NCBI GenBank assembly: GCA_963995525.1
Contig: OZ023213.1
Coordinates: 49,748,592 to 49,812,591 of the forward strand
Direction: 5' to 3'
Source of the DNA: Escarpia spicata
Taxonomy: Eukaryota > Annelida > Polychaeta > Sabellida > Siboglinidae
Length of the DNA stretch: 64,000 bases
Shown here: positions 43,330-55,989 of the stretch, piece after piece
How positions within the stretch are numbered: position 1 is the first letter of the stretch
How the letters are laid out: each line of letters starts with the position of its first letter
Position numbers and translations under genes: made by a program
Notes under the pieces: generated by a model
Told to the model about the DNA's origin: nothing
What the model saw: only the letters and a program-made list of their open reading frames with translations
Database searches by the model: none

Positions 43330-44966
43330 GCCGAGAGAAGGTAAGTAGACTGAAGATAGCAACATATAACGTAAGAACACTACTAAGAGATGAACAGATA
43401 CAAGAACTGGAGGAAGAACTTAGAGGAATGCTTCACAACCTTACAAAGCGGCCATCTACTATATCATTCCACAGCGAACAACGGCCAAGCTGGAGTAGGC
43501 TTTCTCATAAACAAGAAATGGAAAGACAATATAGTGAGGGTTAACAACATTAACCCCAGAGTAGCAGAACTTGTTCTATGCATAACAAAGCGCTACAAAC
43601 TGAAGATAGTACAAGTATGTGCACCAACAACATCATAATCAAAAGAAGACACAGACAACTTCTACAACAACGTGGATGAGACCTTAGTAAAGCCAACCCA
43701 CTACACGATAGCGATGGGAGACTTTAATGCGCAAGTAGGGAAACGAACAAACATTGGGGAAACGGCAACAGGCAAATTTGGCCTAGGTGTGAGAAACGAA
43801 AGAGGCGACCCCTTGGTAGAATGGGCAACATCAAGAAAGTACACAATCATAAATACCTTGTTCCAGAAGAAAGCACGGAGGATATGGACACGGAAAAGCC
43901 CAAATGGAGAAACGAAGAACGAAATTGACTACATCCTAACAAACACGCCAGACATGGTCACCGGCGTAACTGTCATCAACCAAGTCAATATTGGAAGTGA
44001 CCACAGAATGGTAATGAGCAACATCAAACTAGACGTCATGGCTGAAAGAAAGAAGTTGGTAAACAAGAGACCACCGAGTGTAGATACGACACAAATCGGA
44101 AGAAAAACGATCGAATTCCAACTCGAACTACGACATCGATTCGATACACTACAGGAACCAGACGACATCGACACCATGAGCGAAAACATCACTGAGATGA
44201 TCCAAATAAGTGCAACAAGTGTAGCCAAAGCAATCAACAGGCATGTAGTGACGAGAATATCGTCACTGACACGAGCAGTAATGAAGAAACGACGAGAAAT
44301 GGTGGATAACGGCGACCATTAAAAAACGAATAGAGTATGCAGAAATATGCAAGACCATCAAGAAGAAAGCGAAGGAGGACATCAGAAAGTACAAACAAGA
44401 GATCATACGAGAAACGAGTATGTCATCAAAGAGCCTGAAGAAAGCAAGAAGAACGCAGACACTAGGCCGAGACAGACTGATTACACTTCTAGACAAGCAG
44501 GGTAGAAAAATACAAGACCAAGATATGATCATGGAACGAATAGAGGATTTTTACACCGAGCTATACGACATTGAACAGAGTACCATAATTCACACCGACC
44601 CGAAAGAGGTACCAGAGATAACACCATGGGAAGTGGAAGCTGCGCTAAGAGATTTGAAGAATGGGTAGACATCAGGCACACAAAAAAAGCAGGAGAAGAT
44701 ATCATCTCGAAGACACTGGCTAAGCTATATACTAAATGCTTATCAGAAAGACGAATACCCATATATATATATACATTGAACAGAGTACCATAATTCACAC
44801 CGACCCGAAAGAGGTACCAGAGATAACACCATGGGAAGTGGAAGCTGCGCTAAGAGATATGAAGAATGGGAAGACATCAGGCAACGACCATGTAAACATT
44901 GAAACATTAAAAGCAGGAGAAGATATCATCTCGAAGACACTGGCTAAGCTATATACTAAATGCTAA
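43330..44966 (+). pseudogene. RTE-clade LINE, endonuclease plus RT start, truncated
   Basis: AP-endonuclease pieces: LKIATYNVRTLLRDEQIQEL (start), then MGDFNAQVGKR, GKFGLGVRNERGDPLVEWA, SPNGETKNEIDYIL and NIGSDHRMV (catalytic DH), in the order found in RTE/BovB-type elements. The RT begins TPWEVEAALRDMKNGKTSGN and is cut off by ~44966. A ~207-bp tandem duplication (44566-44745 repeated at 44777-44966) duplicates the RT start, with the second copy better preserved. Stops at 43545, 43637 and 44322 break the frame. Confidence 0.85.
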
Positions 44967-46824
44967 GCATTCTGATAAGCTCAAATACTCCCACAATATT
45001 GTACACTGGAATGTGATCCATCCTGAAATCATGAATAATAATATTATGAATACTAAAATTAGACCAAACCTCAAATGCCCTACATTTTAATCTCACCCAC
45101 ACCAAACCGACCAAACCAATCCCAGATGTTTCTAGCCTACACACATTGATAAATTGTATCTGGTTACTGGCCTAGTTGTAGGACAAACCTGGCCTCTATG
45201 CTGGAACGTTAGTTTGTTTCTTTGTGTTGTTTTTTAAGAAATAGACACGCGCCCCCGCTCATGCTGACGTGGCCAGCAACAGGCAAAGGTGTGGCAGTGT
45301 TACGCGTTCACGATTTTGAAATGTTAATAACTTATAACTTAATTATCTTTACGATGATATCCAAAAACATGAAATTCCACGGCTGCAACTCCACGTACAC
45401 CCTTTTGAAATATTGAGCCCCTATCGGTTCTCCACCCCCCGGACGAGTTTCGAAAATGTCAAAATCTACGAACACCCCAATGGGCCCGCTAGATCACATG
45501 CAACATTTCAGCCAGATATATGCAAAACTAACGGAGATGTGGTGGTGCAAACAAACAAGCATGCATGCATACATACGTACGTACGTACGGCCATACGCAC
45601 ATACATACAAAGAAAGACTGTTTAATAATATAGACGTTCCTTTAACGTTACGTTACGTCTTCGTTTTGCTTTAAACGGTTAGACCTCTAACGTTCCCGGA
45701 ATGTTAGTTATTGGATTGATTTGAAATGGTTCAGCCCCCTCCTCAAAAGCCCCCCCCCCCCGGTTCCGACGCCTTATTACTTGTGTTAAAGTATCATTAT
45801 TATAATTATATTGTTGGTGTAACAGAGAAGTGGTATATTGATCGTTTCACTATAAATTAAATATAGCATCACTGCATTAGGATGGCAAACTCTCACTTTC
45901 CATTTTACTACAGATACGACAACTAGTTAAAATCAATAATATACAGCTGGTTTAATTAGTTAATGGGCTTATTATTAGGTAACATAAGACGTAAACTCAA
46001 CTCAACGTCACGCAGATCATATTGGAAAACTGCATTGTCCAGAGACACCCAGTCAGTGGCATTCCAGATATGGCTGCCCGTCATATATAATTTAAGAATT
46101 ATGTTTATTCAAGTAATTAGTGAAACAGTAACTTTCATGAACCCATTTTTAAATATTATAGATCATCTTGTGGGGATAAAGATCGTTCCTTACATAATGT
46201 ATTGTCAAATCATTAATAATTTTGAGAGAGCAAAACTGTTATGCCGAGATTCATGCAAATGCACTTGCTGGACAAACTGCTGACAGTAATGGTATTTCTA
46301 CATTGAAACAGCCAGTGACAGTACTGGTCTTCTGGTTATCCGGTTTCCAAGACCGAAGCGTTACGGAGATGAAAAACAACCCGCTATCCGTAATTGCGCA
46401 TTATTGCGTTGCAGCAGGAAATTGATTAATATGCCAAATAATATAGTTTCCTAGGATGAATAACATATCAAATAGCCAAGTAAAACAAATACAACTGTAG
46501 ATTGTTCGTTGGAAAAATATCCTGAAAAGAAAGCGTCATCTCCGTAACGGGTTTTTGCCACAATTTTCAAAGTCAACTTTGACGAAGTCTGCAGAAGTAA
46601 CGGCTGTACTTAGGATAGTATTATTCTTTTAATTAAATTTTTTATAAATCTCAATTGCCATGGTAATGTATCTTGTTTATTCACATAAAGGTTTCCCCGT
46701 GTCATGTGCGGTTCAAATCCATTACGGAGATTACACCAATTTGTACCACTATTTGAACCAACACAATACAAAAATGTAGCATACATTAAAGTCTTTCATA
46801 TTTGCCGGACAGTTGCGTCAAATA
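44967..46824. other. Non-coding stretch with minor simple repeats
   Basis: No gene recognised. It contains a CATACGTACGTACGTACG tract near 45570-45590, a 13-C run near 45751 and a T run at 46843-46863. The word TACGGAGAT or its complement recurs at about 46361, 46540 and 46725, with no function that I can support. Confidence 0.5.
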
Positions 46825-46840
46825 TAGGATACTCCTTGAT
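46825..46840. repeat. Left arm of a 16-bp inverted repeat flanking the Mutator-like gene
   Basis: TAGGATACTCCTTGAT; the exact reverse complement lies at 50050-50065. Adjacent bases are not conserved between the two sides. It may be a remnant of terminal inverted repeats of the transposon that supplied the gene. Confidence 0.55.
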
Positions 46841-47212
46841 GTGATTTTTTTTTTTTTTTTTTTAACCATATGATACTTTTATTTTATCAATGGAAATATG
46901 TGAATATAGAATTGGTGTATATCTAATACTCTTCTTTATATATCAATGTTTACAAAAGGCTATGCCATTCTTAAAAGGCTACTAGCTGATTGTTTGCAAC
47001 CGGAAGTGGCATGACTCCTTCTAAAATTACCTTTTTATTCACTAATAATGCATCTTTTTTAATTCTGTAAAGACTGGATAACAGCCAGGAATGTGTTGCA
47101 TATTAACCCAACAGAGGGCAGCACTATAATTGCCTATATATATACTGCTCTTGAACACGTGATCTGGAATCCATGTTGTTTTCAATTTCCAAATTTGCTT
47201 CGTTTATCAGTC

Positions 47213-47534
47213 ATGCCTACAGTTAGTAAATCTAAGAAGTTCAGAGGAACACCCAATGTGGGGAAGTTGCCAGCTTCTGCAACAGTCTCTGCAGCTTCGA
47301 GTGACAGTGGAAGTGATTCGAATGGTAGTACCGACCGTTTACCAGAAACTGTTTCTCTGAGTAAACTCAGACTGACGCGTGCTGCCAAAGCACTAGTCGA
47401 ACCCGATGTGCCTGGGGCTGGACCTAGCACTAGCACTGCCACTGAGTCAGTGATCCCTGCAACAAGCTACAGATTGATTGACGTCTCTGTGTTGGAAGAA
47501 GCTACCAGGAATGGAGTACATCGATGTGCAAATG
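47213..47534 (+). CDS. Mutator-like transposase-related protein, exon 1
   Basis: ATG at 47213, first in the open frame to give the basic start MPTVSKSKKFRGTPNVGK. The exon is 322 nt and leaves in phase 1 at GCAAATG|GTATGT. It encodes a Ser/Thr-rich, low-complexity N-terminal region (SDSGSDSNGSTDRLPETVSL), then SYRLIDVSVLEEATRNGVHR. The open frame starts further left, but the upstream residues look non-coding. Joining to exon 2 gives CANG|TLKIVELY, consistent in frame. Confidence 0.75.
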
Positions 47535-47837
47535 GTATGTATATTCAAGGAGATACTGTATGATACTGATTCATGGTCAGACAGAAATAGTCGACAGCCA
47601 GGGCCCAGAGGCAGAGGGTCATAGACATAGTCTGTATGTATGTATAGACAAACAAAAATAATCATAGACCTAGCGAAGGTAGCCTAGTCATACATAGCTC
47701 TTAAACTAATTTAGTAAATGCAAATTCACTGATCATTGATACTACACTAATGTCATGCCATTGGTAACCGTGAATCACTGAATGCTCATGAAATTTATCT
47801 AGGTCTCGTTGTAAATCTTGTGCAATTGCTGTTGTAG

Positions 47838-49375
47838 GGACTCTGAAGATTGTTGAGCTGTACAATGCCAGAAGTGGTCTGTGCTCCAATCTCGCCTTCC
47901 AGTGCACGCGCTGTAGCCGACAGACGTTGTTTTATTCGTCTGCCAAGCGTGACGTATCGAAGGGAGGCGTATCTTACGACGTCAACCGACGGGCAGCATA
48001 TGCGATGAAGGAACTAGCACTTGGAAGGGAAGGCATGACGAAATTCTGCGACATCTTTGACATGCCTCCCCCGTCTAGTGGCAAAAGTTGGTCACTGCAT
48101 AACCGCAGCATCACAGAGACAGGCAAGACCGTGCTGCGTGAGCACTTGGTGCAGGCTGGGCAGCGTCTTCGCGAGTTCCACCGTGCGGGTGATCCGTCGC
48201 TCGGAGAGACGTCAACGATCGATGTTGCCGTCACCGTCGACGGTACATGGGCCAAGCGTGGCTTCACGTCGAACTTTGGTGTGGTGCCTGCAATGTCAGT
48301 GGACACCGGTGAGATTATTGATGTCGCAGTCATGAGCAAGTACTGTGACGAGTGTGCGAACTGGTCCTGGCTGCGACAGGACGCGTTCACACAGTGGAAG
48401 GCGGAGCACGTAGCTCGCGGTGACTGTGACCAGAACCATGCAGAGTCGAGTCCCGCGATGGAGATGCGGGCTGCTGTACTGATGTGGGGTCGATCCCTAC
48501 AGCTGCACAACCTCCGTTACCGCTACTACGTCAGCGACGGTGACAGCAAGGGGTTTTCTGCTGTGAACGAGCTGAACCCGTACGATGGCCTTGTGGTCGA
48601 GAAGATCGACTGTGTGAACCACGTCGGCAAGCGGATGGGCACCGGGCTCAGGAAACTCGTCAAGAACTGCAAGGAGGTATCGGGCGGGGCGAAAGGTCTG
48701 AGCGAGCGTCGCATCAAGAAGCTGACAGACTACTACCGCAACGCCATCATCAAGAACTCGACCAAAAGTCAAGATAGCGTTGTGCGTGAGCGAGCTGTCG
48801 CCCAGATGACGAAGGATATTCTTGCTGTGCTGCATCACTCTATACAGCATTCCAAGCCAGAGAAACAGCACCAGTACTGCCCTGCGGACAGCTGGTGTGG
48901 ATGGCGCACAGATCCAGCCACCTACAAGGACGTTGACCACCTACCCTCCCATTTCCTGCCTCACTTGTTGCCACTGTTCGACCGCTTGTCGAAGCCAGCA
49001 CTGCTGGAGGGATGTCTCCCTGGTTTGACGCAGAACCAGAACGAGGCGTTCAACCATATCCTCTGGCAGCGCTACCCCAAGGACCGCTTCTTTGGCAGCA
49101 AGGCGATGCACGCAGCAGCAACGTCGGCCGTGCTGCATTGGAACGAGGGTTTGTCATCACGGGAAGTGATGATGGCTGCGATGAACATTCCCGCTGGTGT
49201 TCACACTATGCTAGGCAGCGACAAGAAGGACACAAAGCGGCTGCGCAGCTCCTTCAGAACCAGCTCCGAGCTGGTGAAGCGACAGCGCAAGGCCACCAAG
49301 CTCGAGAAGCTTACGACTGAGTCGTCTAAGAAGCAGAAGGAGGGGAAAACCTACAGTGCGGGTTCATTTGAATGA
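47838..49375 (+). CDS. Mutator-like transposase-related protein, exon 2 (catalytic domain)
   Basis: Acceptor GCTGTTGTAG (47837), 511 codons plus stop, total protein 619 residues. It begins TLKIVELYNARSGLC, then a CTRCSRQTLFY zinc-ribbon-like piece. The catalytic core follows: VTVDGTWAKRGF (first Asp), YCDEC..WKAEHVARGDC, YYVSDGDSKGF (second Asp), VEKIDCVNHVGKRMGTGL, DSWCGWR and LTQNQNEAFNHILW (Glu). This is the Mutator-like DDE transposase family common in arthropods and lophotrochozoans. The frame is intact and the C-terminal tail is Lys-rich, possibly a nuclear signal. It could be a live single-gene transposon or a domesticated copy. Polyadenylation candidate AATAAA at 49579-49584. Confidence 0.85.
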
Positions 49376-50049
49376 ACATTGACGTTCCTTAATGTTGTAT
49401 ATGCTTACTATTATTGTTTTTCTGAAATGAGTATATAAATCTGTCTGCTTATATACTTCATTTATTTGTGTGTGTGTATAATTACATAACCAGGCTCGTT
49501 ATAAATGTTTAGTCATCTTTACAAATCGTTTTCTCAGTTTGTCACTTTTATCACAAAAAACGCTAAAACTTTATTATAAATAAAGATATTGCATTGAAAC
49601 TTGCTGTGTGCTTTACTTGTCACCATGTCCTCAAAATAATGGGAGCTTTTATTATAAAATGTATATTTTCTGAAAAAAATGTCTTTTTGTACATCTTTGC
49701 TGGAAAGTGCAAGAATTTATAAAAAAAATACTAATAATAATAACTTTACAAATTGGCCCCATTATTCCCTTTAGATGTCCAGCACCATAACAAGTTTGAA
49801 GTTAAATAGACATTATATTCATTATTTATGGACTAGTAAGCTTTTAAAACTGATTTATTTTTTCACCGAAAAAATCTTTTTTGCATTCTCAAGGCAATTA
49901 ACAAAAATGTTCTTGTTAGATCTTATCACGAATGACCTGGTTTGATTGCCAAGTTCAATACCTTTCAGAAAATGTATAGGTTTATATAGTTTGCAGGAAA
50001 ATCCAATGCATGGCAGACATTTGAAGCTGACCACTGTGATTCGTGCAAT

Positions 50050-50065
50050 ATCAAGGAGTATCCTA
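50050..50065. repeat. Right arm of the 16-bp inverted repeat around the Mutator-like gene
   Basis: ATCAAGGAGTATCCTA, exact reverse complement of 46825-46840, 675 bp after the stop codon. Together the arms delimit a 3.24-kb unit containing only this gene. Confidence 0.55.
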
Positions 50066-50241
50066 ACCTTAAAATAAACACTTTTATTGTTACATTATAT
50101 GCCGTATCTTTTCTTAGGCAATAGTTACAAGGACAAAATATGGATGGGACAACTTCTTCAAAACTACCGACAATACAGAAGACGCTATATCACGGAGACC
50201 AAACCTTTGTAATTATATACACTTTTCGCGTTTTTAGTGTA

Positions 50242-50406
50242 TGTGTTGTTGTCTGGGTTAGTTAGAGACGCAGAGACGGCGTTGTGTGAAACACGTTTTT
50301 TTTTTGGCAACATGGCGTGGTCATCACGCAAAGCATCATGGGACTTTATTCAGTGTTATACCAAATCGTCCCATATGATACAAGTCCAATGTGGGGTAAC
50401 TCTACA
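50242..50406 (-). repeat. 3' LTR of the Ty3/gypsy-like element
   Basis: 165 bp. It has a T10 run where the other LTR has TTTTATTTTA, plus small differences at GCGTTGTG and CAGTGTTAT. The ends TG..CA are intact. Confidence 0.93.
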
Positions 50407-50503
50407 CCTCCCCTCAGAGTTCGCATTCACACGCTGAACTGTACAGTCATGTTCACCTGCAAACATGTCTCTAGACAATGGTGAACTTCGGTGACTATAA
50501 GTT

Positions 50504-53500
50504 CTAACGTTCAGGCGGCTTTATAGCTCTTCCTGATCTGGTCACCGTCACACATGGAGAGGTCGTGTCTCCGGTTAGACTAGTGTCGGTGTGCTGTGGC
50601 GATGATCGCGTCGTCTCCGTAGTAGGTGCGCGCGATCTGCTTTCACTCACATCTGGGATGCAGGATGGTTGTGGCCCTCTCACCTGACTGGTCATCGCAG
50701 GTTGTTCGTCCGGAGTAGGAACCAGAACTCTCCTGTTACGTCGCACCGTGCCGTATTCGGTTCTCACGAGATACGATCTAGGGTGATGTGTCTGTCTCAG
50801 TATCCTGCCCTGTCGGTCCTGATCCCTAACCCATACTTGGTCACCTTGCTGTAGGACAGGAAGTTCCTCTGTCCTATGTCGATTGTTGTAGGTACGTGTT
50901 TGGTTGGACCTGTAGGTGTCCTCTTTGGTTCGGACCTTCTCTCTGTCACCGGTCTGTACCCTTGGCTGAAGCGTGCTTGGGAGTGTTGGCAGTTGTGTTC
51001 GTAACCTTCTTCCCATCAGTAGTTCGGCTGGGGATAGCCCATTCTGTAACGGAGTTGACCGATATGTGAGAAGAGCCAGGTAATGGTCTTCGTTCTTCCT
51101 GAGCAACGCTTTCACTGTACGGACAGCTCTCTCCGCCTCGCCATTGGCTTGCGGATATCGCGGTGAGCTCGTTGTGTGAATGAACCCATATGTTGCTGCG
51201 AACTGTCGAAATGCATCAGCACTGAATTGAGGCCCGTTGTCTGACATGACAACATCTGGTATGCCGTGAACGGCAAACAGTTCCTTCAGCGTTGTGATGA
51301 CACTTTCTGATGTTTGGTCGCGAAGCTGCTTGATCTCAATCCATCTCGAATAATAGTCAATTGCGATGAGATATGCAATTCCATGAAACTCGAAAAGGTC
51401 CATGCCAAGCCTCTCCCAGGGACGAGATGGGAACGATGCTGGCATGAGTGGTTCTTTGGTTTCCGGACGATCTTTCGCACAAGTTGAGCACTTGTTAACC
51501 ATGTCTTCTATGCAGTTGGACAATCCTGGCCACCACACCGATGTGCGAGCCCGAGCGCGACATTTCGTGATACCAAGATGGCCCTGGTGTACGCAGTGTA
51601 GTATATCCAAACGCATGGCCCTCGGAATCACGATGCGTTCGTCAAACAGTAGGAGATCATCGACTACCGCGAGATGGCTCCTGGTCTCCCAGTACGGTCG
51701 TATCAGCGGCAGATGTGGCACGTAAGCTGGCCATCCTATTGTGCAAAATGTTCTGACTTGTTCGCACTCAGCGTCTGCTTTCTGTGCCGCTCGAATGTCC
51801 TGTAGACGTTTCTCCGTAGCTGGAAGTATGGTTACTGTGTGTTTCGCGTAACACTCTACCTTTTCCACAAACATGATGTCGGTCTGCTCTGGGAAGTTGA
51901 CGGGAGCGCGAGATAATGCGTCAGGTGTCGTTTGATGCTTTCCCGGGACGTATACGACTTCCGGGTTGTATCGCATTATTCTCAGACGAAATCGTTGGAT
52001 GCGAGGTGGCATCTTGGCTAGCTCTGTTGTTTTCAGAAGTGGCACGAGAGGTTTGTGATCAGTCTCGAGCGTGAAGTTTAGCCCATCACATACTCTCTGA
52101 ACTTCTCGCAAGCCCAGGTTGCTGCAAGAGCTTCCTTCTCTATGACTGCATAGCGTTTCTCGGTTTCTGTGAGTGATCGGGAAGCATAGCAGACTGGACG
52201 ACGTCTGCCACCATCTTGAATTTGCAGTAACACTGCACCGATCCCCTGAGAAGATGCGTCTGCTGCGATTACTGTTGGGCGGTTTGGGTCATAGAGTGCA
52301 AGTACGTCGGGTGATACAAGCATCTCTTTCACTTGCTGGAAGGCAGTTTGTTGTGCCTCTTCCCATAACCATGCCCTGTCTTTGCAGAGTAACTGGCGTA
52401 ACAGTTCGTTGATATCAGCCAGTCGTGGAATTAATTTTCCCATTTGGTTCACCATACCCATGAAGCATTGGAGTTCCGTGACTTTGGTGGGAGCTGGGAA
52501 TTGTGCGATGGCTGCCGTCTTATTGCCTCTGCATGTATCCCTGAGGCATCGATGACATGTCCCAAGAACTTGATCGACCGCTTTGCAAATTCACATTTGT
52601 TGTTCAGCGTCAGTCCGGCTTGCTGTAAGCGTAGCATGGCTCTAACGCGCTTGTCATGTTCTGGTTTGTCTTTGCCATGTATCAAGATGTCGTCTATGTG
52701 GCAGATTACTCCTTCTTGGCCTTCCAGAATGGCCGACATGGAGCGCTGGAAAATCTCACTTGATGAGCTGATACCAAACGGAAGTCTGTTAAAACAGAAT
52801 CGCCCGAAAGGTGTGACGAATGTTGTGAGAAGCCTGGACTCCTCATCCAGTGGAAGTTGCCAGAATCTGCTGTTGGCGTCAAGTTTTGTGAACAACTTGC
52901 TTGTTCCCACCTTAGCTAAACTTTCATCCACAGAGTGCATTGGGTGTATCTCCCGTAGGACCGCTCGATTTAGCTGTGTGAGATCGACACAGATGCGTAG
53001 TGAAGTTCCTGACGGCTTGGGAACAATCACAAGTCCCGAACACCAATCTGTGGGTTGTGTGACTGGAGAGATGACCCCCTGTCGCTGCATCATCTCAAGT
53101 TCCTCTTTCACCTTCGGCAGCAGAGGATGCGGGATCTTCCTCGGTGCGTACAAACACACTGGTCTGGCGTCTGCGCGAAGCGTCACATGATATTCAGTCT
53201 TCAACTTGCCGAGGCCAGTAAATAGACTCGGAAATTCTGCTTTGAAGTTCGCTGTTGGATCATTTACTTCCTCAACGCTTCCAGACCGCGACACAAGTCC
53301 GAGTTTAACACAAGCTTGTTTGCTCAACAGTGAACACTGCTGGTTATGTAGGACGTATACTGTTTCAGTTACTTCTTTGCCACGGTATTTCAGGGTCGCG
53401 TGGAGTGTGTCCCTGACCGGCAGATGGATGCCCCCTGGTCCACGGAGTTTCTTCTGATTCCTGTGGAGCTGAACCCGTTTCAACCACTGTTCCCTGTCAC

Positions 53501-53790
53501 TTATGACCGAAACTGATGCGCCTGTGTCGAGTTTGAAGCGTGTGTTATGACCGTTCACACTAACGCGTGCTGACCAAAAGTCACTCTCGTCTTTGATCTC
53601 CCCCAGAAATGAGATGTCCTCCCTCTTTACTTCGTGGACTCTGCCACTGTGTCTCCTGACTGCACTGCCGCGACACACTGCTGGGAAGTGCCCTTGTTTT
53701 CCGCATGCCCGACAGCAGTCATCTTTAGCTGGACATTTCTGCCTGTCGTGTGCTGGTTGACGCCCGCACCAATGACAGGTACTAGTCGTG
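50504..53790 (-). pseudogene. Defective pol of the LTR element (protease, RT, RNase H, integrase)
   Basis: Reading on the minus strand: two CCHC-type zinc knuckles near 53775-53670 (CHWCGRQPAHDRQKC; CRACGKQGHFPAVC). Protease follows with LDTGASVSVI, then RT with WCSGLVIVPKPSG, LRICVDLTQLN, FNRLPFGIS and the catalytic box HIDDIL in place of the usual YxDD. RNase H has VIAADASSQGIGAVL and LETDHKPL. Integrase has an HHCC zinc domain, then D (GMDLFE), D (SDNGPQF) and E (ANGEAERA). Frame breaks lie near 52450-52510 (RT to RNase H) and near 52080-52110 (inside RNase H). The integrase part is the longest intact stretch (50504-52111). Confidence 0.9.
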
Positions 53791-53889
53791 TCATTGGGGT
53801 GAGTGTAGCCTCGTTTTGGCTTTTTGCTCCATTTTCTGGGTACTGCTTTATTAGCTGGTCTGACGTGACCGATTTCGCGGGCACTGGAG

Positions 53890-55988
53890 GGCGTGCTAAT
53901 TTCTCCTCTTACTACTTCTCTAAATTACGACACCAGTTCTATCAATCTAAAATAGCATCAATTGAGGAAACATCGTCACGCGACTGGTGGAAGCACATGA
54001 AGTCACTCATGGGAAAAGCATCTGGCAGTCGCAACGAGATGCTGGGGCTGGCAAATAAAATTACTGGTGGATATATAATCAGCTTAGTCAACTCCATGAA
54101 TGCGTTCTTCGTGTCAGTGAGTGAAGATTTACCGAGATTGCAGACTTCCCACCCGATCTTTGACATTAAGGAACCACTACCAGATGAATTCACCATCAGC
54201 GTGACTGACACTAAGTTGGCACTTAGTAAGGTCAAAGTGAACAAAGCCACGGGTCCGGACAATATACCACCATGGGCTTTGAAAAACTGTTCGCACCTTC
54301 TTGCAGCACCGGTCACTGCAATATTCAACAGCTCGCTCAGGGAAGGTGTATTGCCAAGATTGTGGAAATCAGCAACCGTTATTCCGTTGTCAAAGAAACA
54401 CCCTCCAGTGACAGTTGAAAATGACATTTGATCTATATCGCTTACACCAATTCTGGCTAAGGTTTTTGAATCTCTAGTGCTAAAGTGGGTCGATGTTTAT
54501 GTTAAACCACAAATAGACGACAAGCAGTTTGGGGGTATGTTAGGGACTGGTACCACGGACGTCCTTGTTGGAATGCTTCACAAATGGTACGAAACCACCG
54601 ATGTAAAGGGCAATTTTGTAAGAGTGCTTTTTATCGATTACAGTAAAGCATTTGATCTAATTAACCATGATATACTAATACAGAAACTGATTGCAATGGA
54701 AGTACCACCACACTTGGTCCGATGGATGGCAGCGTTTCTACTAGACCGCGAACAGAGAGTAAAAATCGGCGACGCGGTGTCAAAGCCAGGCTACCCTAAT
54801 GGGGGCGTTCCCCAGGGAACTTTGTCAGGACCAAAACACTTTGTGGTTCATATTAATGATTTGCAAACATCTTGTCCTATGTTTAAATATGTTGACGATT
54901 GCACCATATTTGAAATATGCAATCAAAATATGATATCTGTTATACAGGATTCTGCCAACAATATTGAGCGATGGTCTAGTAATAATGACATGCGCATCAA
55001 TACGAGTAAGACAAAAGAAATGGTTATATGTTTCGGTAAAGATAGAACATTTGTAGAATCTCTGCCGTATATTGATATAAATGGGACAGATATTGAGAGT
55101 TACTCAAGCAAAAGTTCTCGGCGTAACTATATCATCGGATTTAAGTTGGAATGCACACGTAGATGAAATAGTATCAAAGGCAAGAAAGAGAGTGTATATG
55201 ATCTATCAGTTGAAACGTGCTGGTATCAACCAAAATGACTTGGTTAGAATATATGTATCTGTGATTAGACCAGTAGTTGAATATGCCTGCCCGGTATGGC
55301 ACACGAACTTGCCTAAATATTTATCGGACAACTTCGAGATAATTCAAAAAAGGTGTCTCAAAACTATATTTCCTGGTTGTGTGTACGAGGATATTCTGGA
55401 GATGGTAAACTTACCAACGCTGCATGATAGACGGAATGAATTGTGTAAAACGTATTTCGCTAGAATGAAGCATAGTGACCACAAACTGAATGCGCTACTA
55501 CCAAATATTCGAAATGTGCCGTATACACTAAGATCATTCAATGAGTTACCCGTCCCAATGGCGAACACAAATCGCTACAAAAACTAATTAATTCCATGGT
55601 GCTTAGTACACTGCCATAACACTTAATGATTTTAGTGTATGTCTCAACAGTCAATTTTAATATTTAAACTATGATTTAATTTTAGTGTATTATAAGTATC
55701 TTATTTTGTAATGAAAGATACTAATGCAATGTACACGTTTTAATATAAAGTGCCTCAAACTGAGTTTGTTGCGTCACGGGGCGATTTTGTGTAATTTACT
55801 TAACAGTATCTTTGGTTTTGCGTTATTTTATTTAGTACATGTTTTATGAGTATTGTAACATAATGTTGTGTCGTATTGTAACTCGTAACAGTATGAAATT
55901 TGTGTGATTTTGGGCTTTTATGGTGAATGTATGTACAATCCAACTGAAAAGTTGCAAATAATCATAAATTTATTCTTATTCTTATTCT
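53890..55988 (+). mobile_element. 5'-truncated LINE nested inside the LTR element
   Basis: A + strand reverse transcriptase: KVNKATGPDNIPPWALK, VLFIDYSKAFDLINHDILIQ (motif A), GVPQGTLSGPKHFVVHINDL (motif B), MFKYVDDCTIFEI (motif C), then a thumb region with VRIYVSVIRPVVEYACPVWH. One in-frame stop lies at 54429-54431 and a frameshift near 55130. The 3' end has repeated TTATTC (AATTTATTCTTATTCTTATT), a microsatellite-like LINE tail. It was inserted between gag and the zinc knuckles, in the orientation opposite to the host element. Confidence 0.88.
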
Positions 55989-55989
55989 G

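Noticed and set aside
44263..44798. Minus-strand frames of 89 codons with hydrophobic content
   Set aside because: Antisense shadows of the RTE endonuclease and RT coding region.
50504..53678. Endogenous retrovirus with env
   Set aside because: No envelope-like frame between integrase and the 3' LTR; gene order fits a Ty3/gypsy-type retrotransposon.
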